64,000 nt of DNA from Eudorina sp. 2006-703-Eu-15 (GCA_003117195.1 BDSI01000006.1:620001-684000); one strand, 5' to 3'. Positions 1 to 10,918 are shown, numbered from the stretch's first letter. Translations and numbers: made by a program. Notes: generated by a model from the letters alone, not told the origin.

Positions 1-421
1 AGGCGGAGGGCGAGGCGGAGGGGGAGGCGGAGGAGGGGAGCAGGGAGGGAGGACGGAGAGAAGGGAGGACGGGCAGGTGGGAAGGATCAGGGTCGTGATC
101 GTGAACATGGGGGACACACAGACACCGGTGTTGCGAAAGTGGGGGCGTGCGGCGCTTTTATCCGACGCAACCCGGGGCGTGACGCCGATTTCGGGGTATG
201 GCGGGCGGCCTGACGCAATCGATCCATAGATTTCTGGCGCATTTCTGGCACAAAAGCCCTTTTCCGGCCTTGGTGGCGTTTTGTGCGGTGTTTGCAGTAC
301 ATGCCTTCCCGCCCGCCCGCCATCCCGCTCCTTGCGCCTGTTTTTCCTCCAAGGGCTCCCCCGGGGAATCCCCGTCTTGATCTCCTCCCCGTCACCTTCC
401 TGCTCCCGCATCCCTGCGCAG

Positions 422-1274
422 GAGGCCTTTGACGGGAAGGTTAGCCTGGCCACGGACGTCTGGGCGTTTGGCGTGTGCCTGTGGGAGATGCTGACAGGGC
501 AGCGGCCGTACCGGGGCATGACTCAGGGTGAGTCAGCGCACTCGGGGCGGACGCCAAGGGGCGCCAAGGGGATGCGCGATCCGCCATGACCTGAACATGT
601 TTTCCCTTCCGTACATCGTCGTACACGAAAAGTGTCGCGCACGAGGCATGCTTAAATTCACTCACTCCATCCATTCCTGCCGCGTCGTCCACCTTCCGCC
701 AACTCCTGCACGCCTCCCGCCAGCACTGTACCGAACCGCACCGATTGCTGCCACGGTATCGACACACGACACGCCACCCCCTCATCCAGGGTTCATTGGG
801 GCTATCCTTTCTCTTGACCCCCGGCCTCTCCACCTCTTTTGCCGCGACCACCCCGACCACTATGACGACCCCCGACTACCCCTGACCGAACCGACCACCC
901 CTTCCCGGGTTTCTTTATTTATTTCAATTTAACCCCTTACCACCCCTTACCACCCCGCAGAGAACGTGATCCTCGGCCTCCAGGACCGGACGCTCGCCCT
1001 CGCCTGGCCGGACGGCGCCCCCATGACCGACCCCATCATTGCCTTGGGCCGCCGCTGCCTCAACTTCACTCCGGCCGAAAGACCCACCTTCCAGGTCATC
1101 GTGCAGGAGCTCGTGGACATTGAAAGGGCGATACGACAGGTGGCTGTGGCGGCCCAGGAGGAGGAGGGGGAGGGGGGCCCGGCGGAGGAGGGCGCGGCGG
1201 CGGCGGTGAGCGGCCCTCCGACCCCGCGGCCGGTCGGCCGCTCGGGCGGCATCACCGAACTGGTCGAGATCTGA
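422..1274 (+). CDS. Protein kinase (TKL-like), C-terminal lobe, 5'-incomplete in window
   Basis: Two exons join in phase: 422-527 (after a CAG acceptor, ending in donor G|GTGAGT) and 961-1274 (after CACCCCGCAG), with a TGA stop at 1272-1274. The first exon carries the subdomain IX signature ATDVWAFGVCLWEMLTGQRP (invariant Asp, then W-x-F-G). The second carries the subdomain XI pattern RRCLNFTPAERPTF with the conserved Arg before P-T-F. It ends in an acidic, Ala/Gly-rich tail. The initial EAF fits the end of an APE-type activation loop, so the ATP-binding lobe and catalytic loop should lie in exons further left. The sequence suits a Ser/Thr or Tyr-kinase-like (TKL) enzyme, a family expanded in volvocine algae. 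The substrate cannot be told. Confidence 0.85.
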
Positions 1275-1366
1275 AGGACGGACTCGAAGACAGTCTGAGT
1301 GGCGACGACCCACGGGTCACGTCCGAGTGTGTGTATTTGTGTATGTGCTTAGAAAAGTACCCCACG

Positions 1367-1394
1367 AGTGTGTGTGTGTATGTGTGTGTGTGTG
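1367..1394. repeat. (GT)n microsatellite in the kinase 3' region
   Basis: An almost uninterrupted alternating GT run about 95 bp downstream of the kinase stop codon, probably within or near the 3' UTR. Confidence 0.9.
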
Positions 1395-2045
1395 AATCGT
1401 TACATATCTGCCGGGCCGACGCTGGCCGGGGGCGCTAACCCGCCCCATACGGGAGACCGCCGAAGCACTCTCCCCCGGATTCGGGGAAGAGGGGCGTAAG
1501 GGGCCTCTGTCCCCTCGCTCTCAACCAAGGGCGCGCGCCCGATCCCTGAGGATCGGTGACAGCTGTGCCCCCTCAAGGGATTGGGCGGAAGCCCATCCCG
1601 GGCGGTCTGCGCCTCGCAGTCCGCTGTTCAACCTCCTCAAGTCCATGCAGCACCCAGGGCGCGTTCCTCAGCAATTCGGAGGCGTGCCCCTGTCCGGTGC
1701 GGTGAAACTAGCCTGGTCCCGCGTCCCAACCTAATCGTGCAAGCTAGGGTTGCACCCTCCGGCAGGCCTGCCCACCCAGCTGAGTCCCAGCGGGGCGTCT
1801 CGCACGCGTCAGGCCTTGTTGGGTCCGGGTATGCAGTCGGGCGTTCCATGATGGGGCTATGGTTTGCACAAGGCAGCACATCACCACGTCGTTGGTGGTA
1901 AGACAGTGTGTGTCGTGTGCAATGCGCCGTGTGGCGCCCGTGACAGGCTCGCGCCGCCGCATGCGGACACCTCCAGGCAGGCAGAGGGGATGGTGAGCTG
2001 AGGAGGAGATGGTGAGCTGAGGGGGGAGGGAGCTGGGGCGCCGCC

Positions 2046-2093
2046 GCATCGCATCGCATCGCATCGCATCGATCACGACGCGCGCGCGCGCGC
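2046..2093. repeat. (GCATC)5 followed by a (CG)n run
   Basis: Five perfect GCATC pentamers (2046-2070) are followed within nine bases by an alternating CG run (2079-2093). The CG run is a potential Z-DNA tract. Confidence 0.9.
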
Positions 2094-4201
2094 ACTCGCG
2101 TGAGGGCGGGAACGGGAGGGGGCTGGGAGGGGAAAAAGATTTCGCGGCGGCCCTTGATCACTTGGTGAGTGAGCTGGTTGTGTATCCGTCCGATTGTTGC
2201 TTGAGGGCGTGGATGTCGGCAGGGCGCCAGAGGGTGACCGCCCCGGCGGTGGGTGTGCCTATGATGGCAGGGAGTTGGTTGTAGTTGGTTGAATGCGGAA
2301 TTCGGTTGGCGCGGGGTTCGAACTGCGACTTGCTCAGGAGTTGGGTGGGCCGATACTTTACGGCGGGCATTGGGCGATGGAGGAGGAGGAGGGAGGAGGT
2401 GGGTGGGGAAGGACAAGTGGACAGGTTTGACCGAATGGGACGCAAGGTGTGTGACGCCTTGGGACGGGACGGCTTGGGAGGGTTGACGCCCGCGTCACCG
2501 TCCGGGGGGGCCCGCTGGAGCTACGGCCCCTTCCTGTGGCGCTTGCGTGGTTGGGGGTCGCAGACTGTATGCGGTGCGTGCTGCGTTGTCGTGTACCGAT
2601 GATGGTACGGCAATCCTGGTTATGTGGCGAGCCGAGCCGTCATCGGGACATGACAGCGGATGCGGCCGCCGTGGGGGTTTCCGCCGGAGACCTGCTCGTT
2701 GCTGGCACCGCTGAGAATCGCCTGTCTGCTGATAATGATGAGCGGATCGAAGGGCATGTATTGTTCTGAACATGGCGGCACTGCTGAGGTTGCTTTTTTT
2801 ATGTATGCCGGGGCAAGTGTAGCTGGCAGGCACCGCGGACTGGGTGGTGGCTGCTGCTGTGGGGGGCTGAGGGAGGGGGGTTGGGTCGGAGCTGGTTGAC
2901 TGCGGGTTCGTTGGGGCATGGTCTGCGGCATGGGCGTCGTACTTCGGTACTTGGACTTCGGAGCCGGACGGAAGTTGGCATTTTCTCATCATCTGGAGTA
3001 TAGAACTTGCTTGCATGTATATATGATAAAAACAATATAAATAATACTAACATGAATATCGTGTTGAACATCAGGATGGGTTTCGGAGCGGAGAACTCTG
3101 CCATCGAAAGCTTGGGTAGTTGATTGACGATTGCCGCGGCGGACCTTATCAATCGTCGATGCGCGCGACGGATCACTGCTTCAGCACCTCGCGATGGCAT
3201 CACGGTGCCGGGGCTCTTGGGCAACGCTGGGCGCCTTTCACGCGGCCCCGTGCGGCAGCTGGGGGGCCGCGCCCTGGGGGGATGACGATCTGTGGGTGAC
3301 GAAAGGTGTGCCGGGGATGGAGGGAGGTGCGGGGGTTTTTGCTGTCAGCGATTTCGCTTTCTTGATTGATATAACGAACTGCTGCGATATGTATCTAAGG
3401 GAGGCACCAGTGCCGGCAGCTGCCGACAAGTGGCGATTGCCCGTGTCCGTGTCCGTTAGGTACGTAGCTGTGGAGGGAAGGTAATCTCGAGTCCCGCGAG
3501 AGGTGGTGGGCGGTCGGTGGGGGGGGTGTTGGGCATGGGCTGGAGCTGGGGCTCCGCACCTGAATCTGTACGGCATGCACAGACTCGTGCAGCCAGCCGG
3601 GGGGCCGCATGACTGGGAATCGTTCAAATAATCATAATTATTATTAGTCAAGGCACGTGGGAGAAAGAGGTCCTTCTCCGCAGCCTCGCTGCTGGATCAT
3701 TGACGTAGGTGGCAAGTTGCCGTACTTGGTCGTACCACTCGTATCCATTTGGCGGGCGCTCAGACACCAGGTAGGATCCGACTGGAAGTATGAACCTAGG
3801 GTTGCTTCGTTGTTCGTACAACAAGGAGACATGTGATGGTGCGAGGAGCTGCCGTACGGCGAACCAAGCGCCTGGACGGACATTCGTTTCCGATGCCGAC
3901 GCTTGGATACACTTGCGGGTGGTGCTGGTGCTGGTGGTGGCGGCGGTGGTGCTGGTGGAGGGAATGTCTTCAGGGAGGTGGGGGGCTGATATCCTGACTT
4001 CGCGGTTGAAATGGCAATCAATTTACAGTGCATTGATACATTTGGGGGGTGGGGCCAAAACAGCTTTGAGGTGGAGCAGACTGCCGGCGCTGCCTGTGCG
4101 GACGGGAGGACCGGCGCGGGGCGCCGCGTTTGGGTGAGACCTGGGGCAGCAGATTGGAGCGACAAGCGAGCCCAGACATGGGAAAGGGGCCGTCGTCAGA
4201 A

Positions 4202-4707
4202 CAGTGTTGCTATCTTAAATAAAAAGAATATTTACGGGCCAAAACCCCGGAAATTTTTTATTTCCCGGACCCCCAAGAAACCTGCGAGATTTCATTTATT
4301 TGACGCTGTGGAGAGCCGGAAATCTGCCCTGCCAACTATTTTCCAGACTACCAAAAGGGCCTGGAAATCTGCAGGCGCAGGGGCAATTTCTGCATCGTAC
4401 ACCTGTCTACCGCCAAAACACACTCTGATGCCGTGTCCCCAACTCCTGATTACTCTCCCACATGCATCCGCGACGCAAGGAAAGCGCGCTTCAGGGCTCC
4501 AAGACTGAGAATCTATGTTGTAGCTGTGGTAGCAGTGGCTCTGCTGTCGAAACACGCAGAAATATTTCCGGCCTGCCTCGGAGGTTTATATTTCCTGGCA
4601 CCTCGGAAGCCCCCCAAAATCTGCCCTGCCAAAGGTTTTTTGGCTACTGGCGACAGGCCGGAAACCTGCGGAATTCTATTTCCCCGTTTTGGAAGATAGC
4701 AACACTG
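4202..4707. mobile_element. Non-autonomous hAT-type MITE, 506 bp, with intact 8-bp target-site duplication
   Basis: The element starts CAGTGTTGCTATCTT and ends with the exact reverse complement, a perfect 15-bp terminal inverted repeat. Both ends are flanked by CGTCAGAA (4194-4201 and 4708-4715), an identical 8-bp direct repeat. CAGTG-type termini with 8-bp duplications are characteristic of the hAT superfamily. No transposase frame is present, so it would need an enzyme in trans. Inside both ends a short motif built on CCGGAAAT and TCTGCC recurs in both orientations, like the subterminal binding sites of hAT transposases. The element is AT-richer than its surroundings. The perfect termini and duplication point to recent insertion. 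Confidence 0.93.
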
Positions 4708-5007
4708 CGTCAGAACCATCGCCGCCATCTGAAAACGCATGTGTGTGTGCGTGTGCGCCTCATACATCAACCGTGCGCTACCGTTACCCGGCATTGCCCG
4801 CGTTGGGGCGCAAGAGATGAGATTGGCGAGCGCGCGCGCGTGTGTGTGTGTACAAAAAAACTGAACCGTGCGTGTGTGTTCAACAAGAAGCCCACCGTGT
4901 GTGTATGTGTGTGTGCATTTTGAGGGGCTGGTGGATGGGGCCTGGATGGGGTTTGTCGTTCGTTGTGTGCGCCCTCGAAGTAAACAACCATCGCGCTGGG
5001 TGCGCTT

Positions 5008-5060
5008 GCCGTGGTGGATGGCAGTGCCGTGGTGGATGGCGGTGCCATGGTGGAGGGTGA
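5008..5060. repeat. 18-bp minisatellite, about three units
   Basis: Units beginning GCCGTGGTGGATGGC repeat at 5008-5025 and 5026-5043, with a degenerate third unit to about 5060. Confidence 0.85.
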
Positions 5061-5176
5061 ATGGGTGGCGATGTTGACGCTGTGGATGATGGCGGGTTTG
5101 CACGGGACGGCGTTGCAGCGAAGCGCGGGGCTGGTAAACTACGGCGGTTGGTTGCCGTACCTGTGTGGCAGAATTG

Positions 5177-5424
5177 CAGGGAGGGGGTCCGCTGGAGCAG
5201 CCGCAGAAGCTGACTGCGTCCGGCTGCTTGGGTGTCGCGGACGGACAGAGGGTTTTCCCTCGGTTTTGGTTGTTGTGGTACTGATGACGTCGTACACTTG
5301 CAGGAAGGTGGTCCGCTGGAGCAGCTGCAGCGCGCTTTGCTTGCGTGCGGCTGCTTGGATGTCGCGGACTGCAGCAGGTTTTCTCCAGTCATCGGGGGTT
5401 TGAAAGATATCTGGGAGTCTGCAC
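5177..5424. repeat. Diverged 124-bp tandem duplication
   Basis: GGTCCGCTGGAGCAG occurs at 5186 and again at 5310. Downstream similarity (CGGCTGCTTGG, GTCGCGGAC, GGTTTTC) continues through both halves, giving a 124-bp period. Because 124 is not a multiple of three, the related minus-strand peptides (VRDxQAAxR and LLQRT) fall in different frames. Confidence 0.7.
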
Positions 5425-5664
5425 AGGTAGGACACTGTCGACGGCTCCAACACGATCGGCTGCGACCCGGCGATCGCGGACCTGTTTTGTTGCATCGGAT
5501 ACCTCGTAGCGAGTAATGGTTATGCGGTTTCAACACACACCTACCGAGGTGACCCGCCTGCCACAGTGACACCCACACCCACTCCCACACCCACACACTT
5601 CTCGGCTACACCTGGGTGGCTCGGGCGGGTCTATTGCTACACACACACACACACACGGTAACGG

Positions 5665-5785
5665 TTACATTACATTACACACGCACGAGTTTCGGGTTCC
5701 GGGTATTTCGGGTGTCATTTACTTCCTTGGCCTACATCGCCTGTTACGCTGGACTTCGCTTCTCGCGGCTCAGTTATCTTTTACA
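5665..5785 (-). terminator. TGTAA polyadenylation signals of the phosphoglycerate mutase locus
   Basis: Read on the minus strand, TGTAA occurs just after the stop codon (5781-5785) and as three adjacent copies at 5665-5679. TGTAA is the standard volvocine poly(A) signal. The terminal-exon copies at 11,106-13,001 lack this segment. Confidence 0.6.
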
Positions 5786-5796
5786 CACACACGCCC

Positions 5797-8296
5797 TCAC
5801 CGCGCGTCCACCAGACTGGGTTCAAACACCCCCTCGGGCGCCTCCAGGCCCATCAGATTGACCAGCGTGGCCGCCACGTTGGCCAGACCCAATGTCGTTT
5901 CGAAACCGAACCCGCGCCGGCAGCCCCGCCCCGCCGATCAGGCACGGCACGGGCGCGTTGGTGTGACCCGGGTACGGCAGCGGCCGCATGTCATCGTCGT
6001 ACAAAGGGTAGCCGTACACGTCCCGCTGCACCATGTCGTCGGCGCTGCCGTGGTCTGACGTCAGCAGCCACCGGCCGTTGACCGCGTCAACGGCGGACAG
6101 GAGGTCGCGTACGGCAGCGTCCACGGCCACGCATGCGCGGAGGGTCGCAGCCAGATCGCCTGAAGGGGTTGTGGTTGGGGGTTGACGGTTGGGCAAGGAG
6201 TGCGGGTGGTGAAGGAGGGGGAGAAAAGAAGGGCTCGCTTAGCGCACGCAGCACCCCGTCCCTCGTACCCACCCCTTCTACCTCTCCCGCAAATGAGCCA
6301 CCGCCCCATCTCCCCATCCCGGTCGGGTCCGCGACGCGCACTTCGCTTCGCTTGCTGCTGCACCCGGCGGCATCGCGGCCGCGCCGCCGCACCGTCTCCC
6401 GTTACTCCGCTGCCATGCAGGTACCGGTACCTCGCCACGCAAGCATTCCGAGTACTTGGGGGTGTGCCCGGGTTCGTTCCCCGGCTGGTTTTTCTTTCGT
6501 TTTTACCTCCTCCTCCCCTCACCCTCACCCAGTCACCCCCCCACCTCACCCCACGCCCCATCCCTCACCCGTATGTGCCGCCAGATCCGGATCCGCCAGC
6601 AGCACTCGCACCAGCCGGGGGACCTGCCCACCTCCACCTCCACCTCCACCCACGGTCAGGGCCTCCTTCACCGCCGCCGCGAGCAGAGGTGCCTTGGGGG
6701 CGGTTACCTTGCTTGGCTCGCTCTTGCCCGAGGGGGGGAGCTGCGGCGGGGCAGGGAGCGCGGCGGCATCAGGGGGACGAGGGCAGGTGGTAGACTGGTG
6801 AGGGCAAGTGGGGCACGATATCCACCCTGTACAGACCGGAGAACCCTGATGGAGGAGGTGGCAGTGGTAGGTGGTAGGTAGGAGGTGAGTGGGGCGAGGG
6901 GGGGCGAGGGCCCCCCCCCCGCTGCGAACCGCGCTGCGAACCGCGCTGCGCTGCGCTGCGGGGCACAGCAGCAACACCCCACCCCTACCAGACCCCGCCC
7001 GTCGACACGAGTTGCGAACTGCGCTGCGCACTGCGCCGTTGAACCGCACCCCCTACCGTACCCGTACCATGATGTGCTCGTCCAATTTGTCGTGCAGCTT
7101 GCCGGACGAGAGGCCCGCCCAGCCGAATGTCAGGTGGCCCCCGCTGGCGGCCTCCCCCACCGCCAGGCTGGGCAGCTGGTTGGCGGCCAGGAAGCGGCCC
7201 AGCAGCCGCTGGCCCCGGCCCCGCGGGGGGCCCACGAGGAAGTGCCGTGGCAGCCGGGCGGTCCTGTCGTACTGTGTAAGGCCCACCACTGTTAGGTCCT
7301 GTTGGAATGGAATAGAGAGGTGCGTAGTCGAAGGGGGTGCGTGAGCCGAGGGGATTGTGGCGCTGAGTAGGTCATGGAGCCATAAGACGTAAGGCCCCTC
7401 TAGGCCCCTCACGGCCCCTCACCTTCGGCACCTGGCCCCGCGCGAAGCCGCTGAACGCGCCCTCCCCCGCCCCCTCGGGGGCCTCCAGCGCCGCAGCTAG
7501 CTGAACCATCCGGTCCGCGCGGAAGTTGAACAGAAGTACGGCATCGCCGTCCTCGATGAGACCCACGGGTCGGGGCTCGCTGCGGGGCGCGGCGGCCGCG
7601 GCGCGGCGGCGGCCGCGGCGACTGCTCGTGTCCCCGGCTTGAAGTCCGTCGCCGCCCGCATCTTCATCGTCGCTCTCGAATTCGTCGTCATCATCGCTGG
7701 TCGTACTCGTCGCTGTCGTACCCATCACCATCCTCTTCTTCTTCCTGCTGCTTCTCGACAATGACGAAGGGCTCCAGGTGCTGATCAGGCACGGGCGCGG
7801 TTTCGGAGCCCTGTACGGCAAGAGACGAGCAGACATATACGTTCAACCCCTCACCCCCGGAGTCACGACCGCGCACCACGTTACAGAGCCCCACTCCCAT
7901 ACCCCAAAAAGCAACCCCCTAAGCCCTAACCCCCGACCTGGCAACTCCCTCTCCGCGCCCTTGCCAGCCCTTCATAACCCCGCCTCAGCCCCCCCTCTTG
8001 GCCCCCTAAGACCACCAACATCTGATCCCCAACCGCGAATCTCCAGGCCCCTGGAGTCACCCGCAAGTCCTCATTTGCTTCACCCGTTGGCCCCCAATGC
8101 GCGTCAGGGCCCATCACGGCCGCCTCCCCGGGAGGCCCCCTGCAGCCAACCCGCGCAAACCCCCTCTCACCCTCACCCCTCACCCCGTTACCCTCACCCG
8201 CAGCTTGATGACCGCCGTGAGCGCGTCCGTGAACTTGTACGGCGCCTGTCCGAGCACGTGCGCATCCCAGGCCCGCTTCACCACCGACCAGTCGGA
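5797..8296 (-). pseudogene. 2,3-bisphosphoglycerate-independent phosphoglycerate mutase, C-terminal part, probably degraded
   Basis: This glycolytic enzyme interconverts 3- and 2-phosphoglycerate using Mn2+ and a phosphoserine. Minus-strand exons with consensus splice sites are 8296-8198 (SDWSVVKRAWDAHVLGQAP), 7810-7423 (FVIV, then FNFRADRMVQ, the phosphate-binding arginines), 7298-7068 (LTQYDR onward), 6826-6569 (LADPDLAAHTG, a metal-site Asp and His) and 6159-5797 (LLTSDHGSADDM, metal-site Asp-His, ending in SLVDAR and TGA). The His-Thr-Gly/Asp-Leu junction splices exactly in phase. Oddities: an acidic insertion after FVIV changes frame near 7,690-7,700. The last exon changes frame between FRND and LANVAATL at about 5,890, with no room for an intron. 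A 57-nt intron would be needed inside 6826-6569. The N-terminal half with the catalytic serine is not found. A decayed or misassembled copy is likely. Confidence 0.75.
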
Positions 8297-9338
8297 CTGC
8301 GTCCAGATTGGCAAAGGGGCCGGCGGGTTGGCAGGAGGCAACGGCGGGTTCAGGTGGCGTCTATGTGTTTAGAATTGCAACGTGGCGTCTATGTGTGCAT
8401 GCAATCACTGAGAAATGATTGGTGTTACTTTCAGGGCTGAAGGTAGCAGGGGGCGGAGGCCCCTCCGGCGCTCGGGCGTCTACCCGACATGAAACCCCGT
8501 GCCGTACATCCGTGTGGGTCTAGGGTGGGTTGGGTGGGTTACCCCGGGAGGGCAGCCACCCATCGCTCCGTAGCAGCACGGGGGAAGGGCAGCGAGACAC
8601 CCGCGGTTGCCGCCGGGACCAGGGCCTCCACGGCCGTTTGCCGTACTGACCACCGTTGTACTCACCAGCTCGTCCTCTGGTTCCGGGTCCGGATCCCAGA
8701 TCTCCTCGGGAGCGGGCGCGACGGCCGTAGGCCCAGTGCTGACGGGGATCGGCGCCGCCCCCGCCGCCACCCCCGCGCCCCGCCTCCGGGGCTGTCCCTG
8801 GAGCCGCCAACGATGGCATTGGCGCCGGGTCATCGCCCTGGGTTTGCCGTACGACATATTGGGGGCCGGACGTGGGGGAGGGCGGGCGAATAAGAACAAA
8901 TCAAGCAGCCCACCCCCACACAGCTCCCTCCCCGCCATGTGATTCGGCGGGTCTGTTGGAACGCCCGGTCGGGGCTACGGGTCCACCTGGTACTGGTTAC
9001 TACGGCTGCCTCCCGCCTGCTCCCGCCCGGGTGTGACGGGTGACGTCCTGGATATGGTTCAGCAGAACAATGGAATGTCCGTGGGTGTGTTTCGGTCGGT
9101 CGGTCTGTGTGGTCGCACGCCAGCCTCGATCCACAAATCGTTCGTTGACCTACCCGCGCGGCCGATTCCCATATATGCACAACCGCCACAACTGCCGCAA
9201 CTTAGCCCGTGAACCCGTTCTGTAGAAGGTACATGCGTAAGAAGTACTGTTCCTTCGCCGAGATACCTATCAACGAATTGCGATTAACGGAGTGCCCGCC
9301 AACAACCAAAGGGAGGGAGGGGCGGGTTCCGATTGTAA
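8297..9338. other. Upstream flank of the mutase locus, no clear gene
   Basis: One minus-strand segment (about 8,812-8,665) is bounded by a CCCAG acceptor and a CTG|GTGAGT donor and encodes an acidic end, EEIWDPDPEPEDEL. It could be a further exon of the mutase locus or of another gene, but it has no mutase similarity I can see. The rest (8,813-9,338) shows nothing recognisable. Confidence 0.35.
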
Positions 9339-10918
9339 GGTGGCCTTCCCGGGGTGGGCCCCGACCTCCTGGCCTTGCCGCCCGTGCTTGGGGGCTTCGG
9401 CCTCCTGCCCCTGCACGCACACGTTCGGGCCCGGCATGCGGTGGCTGCGGTTCGGTGTGTGATGGGGGCCTGCGGCCTGCTCGCCGCCGACCCCCCCTGG
9501 CCGGTACTCGCTCTATAACTCCTTCGCCGATGCCACCCCGCGGCGCACCCCCTCTGCCTACTCGCTTCACACGATGGCCGGGTGCTGGGGGCGCGTCCGC
9601 CGGCGGGTAACACGGCCTTCACCCGTCTCCTGGGCGCCGTCGCGCCGCTGGGACCGCCTGTCCTCCTGGATCCGGACTCCATCGCGGGGCCGTGGCGCTT
9701 CGTGGCCCCACTGTGGGGCAACCCCGCCCTCCTGGCGCCGGATAGGCGCTGCCTGGAGGCCCACTTCCCCGTCCTGTTCTCGCTGCGGGGCCTCACCACC
9801 GTCGGCGTGGCGCTCCGTTGCTGGTCCGCGCTTGTTGCGAGTCCGGGCCGCCCTGGCTGCTATGCGCCAGCGGGGAGAGCTTCCCTCCCCTCGCGTCGCG
9901 CGAGGGTGCACGCTTGAGTTGCGACGTCGCATCCTCCGCGGCGTCCTCGGCTACCAGGAGCTCGGGGCGGCTCTGGAGGTCTTTGGCGTGCAGGTGGCTG
10001 ACGACTTGGATGCCCTGCTTCGCCACCTACCGGTCAGCTGGGTGGCGGCCGCTCGGGGGGTGCTCGCGGGTTCAGTAGTTGCTCCAGCGGTGCCTGACGC
10101 CTGGCGTGCGTTGCTCCGCGCTTTGGCATGGCAGCCGGTCAACGGTCGCCTGTGCCGCTGCTGAGTGCTGACTCTCACTGTCAAGGCGGTGCCGTCCCTA
10201 CACGCGCTCGCGGCCCGGCACCAGGCCTACGTGGCGGATGCCCTACGGCCCCTTGCCGGTCCCGCCGTCTGCCCTGGCTGATTTCCGGGCTGCGCTTCGG
10301 AAGCTGCGCTGGGAGAACTACCACAAGGAACCGCTCTGGCGACTCGCGCTGCATGGCGTCGTGGGCTTCCCGATGGTCGCGGCCCACGCCGCGCGGGCGC
10401 AGGGTGCTAGCTTGCGGGCGGCCACGACGTGCCCCTGTGGCGCACCTATCACTGGGCGTGGCGCGTGCTGGGTTCGGCGCCACTTGTTTTGGGACTGCTT
10501 TGTTGCGCGGTCGTTGCGTGAAGAGATGGGGGTTGCGATGGGGGCTGCTGTGGGCGCCCTGGACGCTGTGTTTGCCCGACACCACCTGTGGCTCGTGGTC
10601 GCCCCGCCGGGTGTCCGGCAGGTTGTATGGGATGTGGTGGCTTTGGCGGCCCTGGCGGCCATCGAGCGCGGCCGTCAACGCATGTACCATGTGTCACGGC
10701 TCTTTCGCGTGCATGCCTTGTTTCGATATCTGTGGAGGTCGCTGCGGATTTTTGGGCCCGTCTCGCGTCCTTTGCGGCGCTCGGTCTGCCCCCGCGGAAC
10801 TGGAATTCCGTGCCGTCCGTTCACCCTTTTCTGTGCGGGGTGTCGGGGCGTGTCGTCCTCTCGAGGCCTCCGGACGTCGACTCTCCACCCGGGTCTCCCG
10901 GCCCATGAGCTCCTGTGA
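9339..10918 (+). mobile_element. Non-LTR retrotransposon (LINE, L1-like) ORF2 3' remnant, inactivated
   Basis: Plus-strand frames show the C-terminal landmarks of LINE polymerase proteins in order. GGFGLLPLHAHVRARHAV lies near 9,385-9,440. FVAPLWGNPALL then LRGLTTVG lies at 9,700-9,800. A zinc-binding CPCG with RRHLFWDC (H-x4-C) lies at 10,430-10,500, and a basic tail ends at 10,918. The reading moves through all three frames (9339 and 9582 share one, 9,800-10,164 a second, 10,238-10,918 a third), and an in-frame TAA occurs near 9,517. It therefore cannot encode an active protein. Endonuclease and polymerase domains are absent, as expected of a 5'-truncated copy. The 3' flank (10,919-11,105) contains a short internal duplication of GAAGGCTGGGCGCTGGTGG and runs directly into the terminal-exon array. 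Confidence 0.8.

Larger units (their letters stand above)
1275..4193. other. Gene-poor stretch, no gene recognised
   Basis: After the kinase stop there is about 2.9 kb with no convincing gene. Some minus-strand frames read as ordinary protein for 40-80 codons (about 2,160-2,380, 3,240-3,420 and 3,650-3,900). They change frame repeatedly and match no family I recognise, so they may be remnants of a decayed element or poorly conserved exons. A short AT-rich patch lies at 3,010-3,070. Confidence 0.4.
4716..5796. other. Intergenic region with GT/CA runs and tandem duplications
   Basis: No gene is assigned. The stretch holds GT-rich microsatellite patches (4740-4920), an 18-bp minisatellite and a diverged 124-bp tandem duplication (listed separately), a (CA)n run near 5,640-5,656, and the 3' flank of the phosphoglycerate mutase locus. 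A minus-strand frame around 5,280-5,460 reads as plausible protein containing VRDIQAAARKQ. I cannot assign it. Confidence 0.4.

Noticed and set aside
2305..2330. GGTTCGAA, resembling a tRNA T-arm
   Set aside because: The flanking bases cannot form the T-stem or acceptor stem, and no D-arm or anticodon arm lies upstream. No tRNA gene was found in the window.
1637..2416. Long minus-strand frame of about 260 codons
   Set aside because: It is mostly Arg, Pro, His and Ala from GC-rich sequence and crosses microsatellites. It shows no domain or splice logic.
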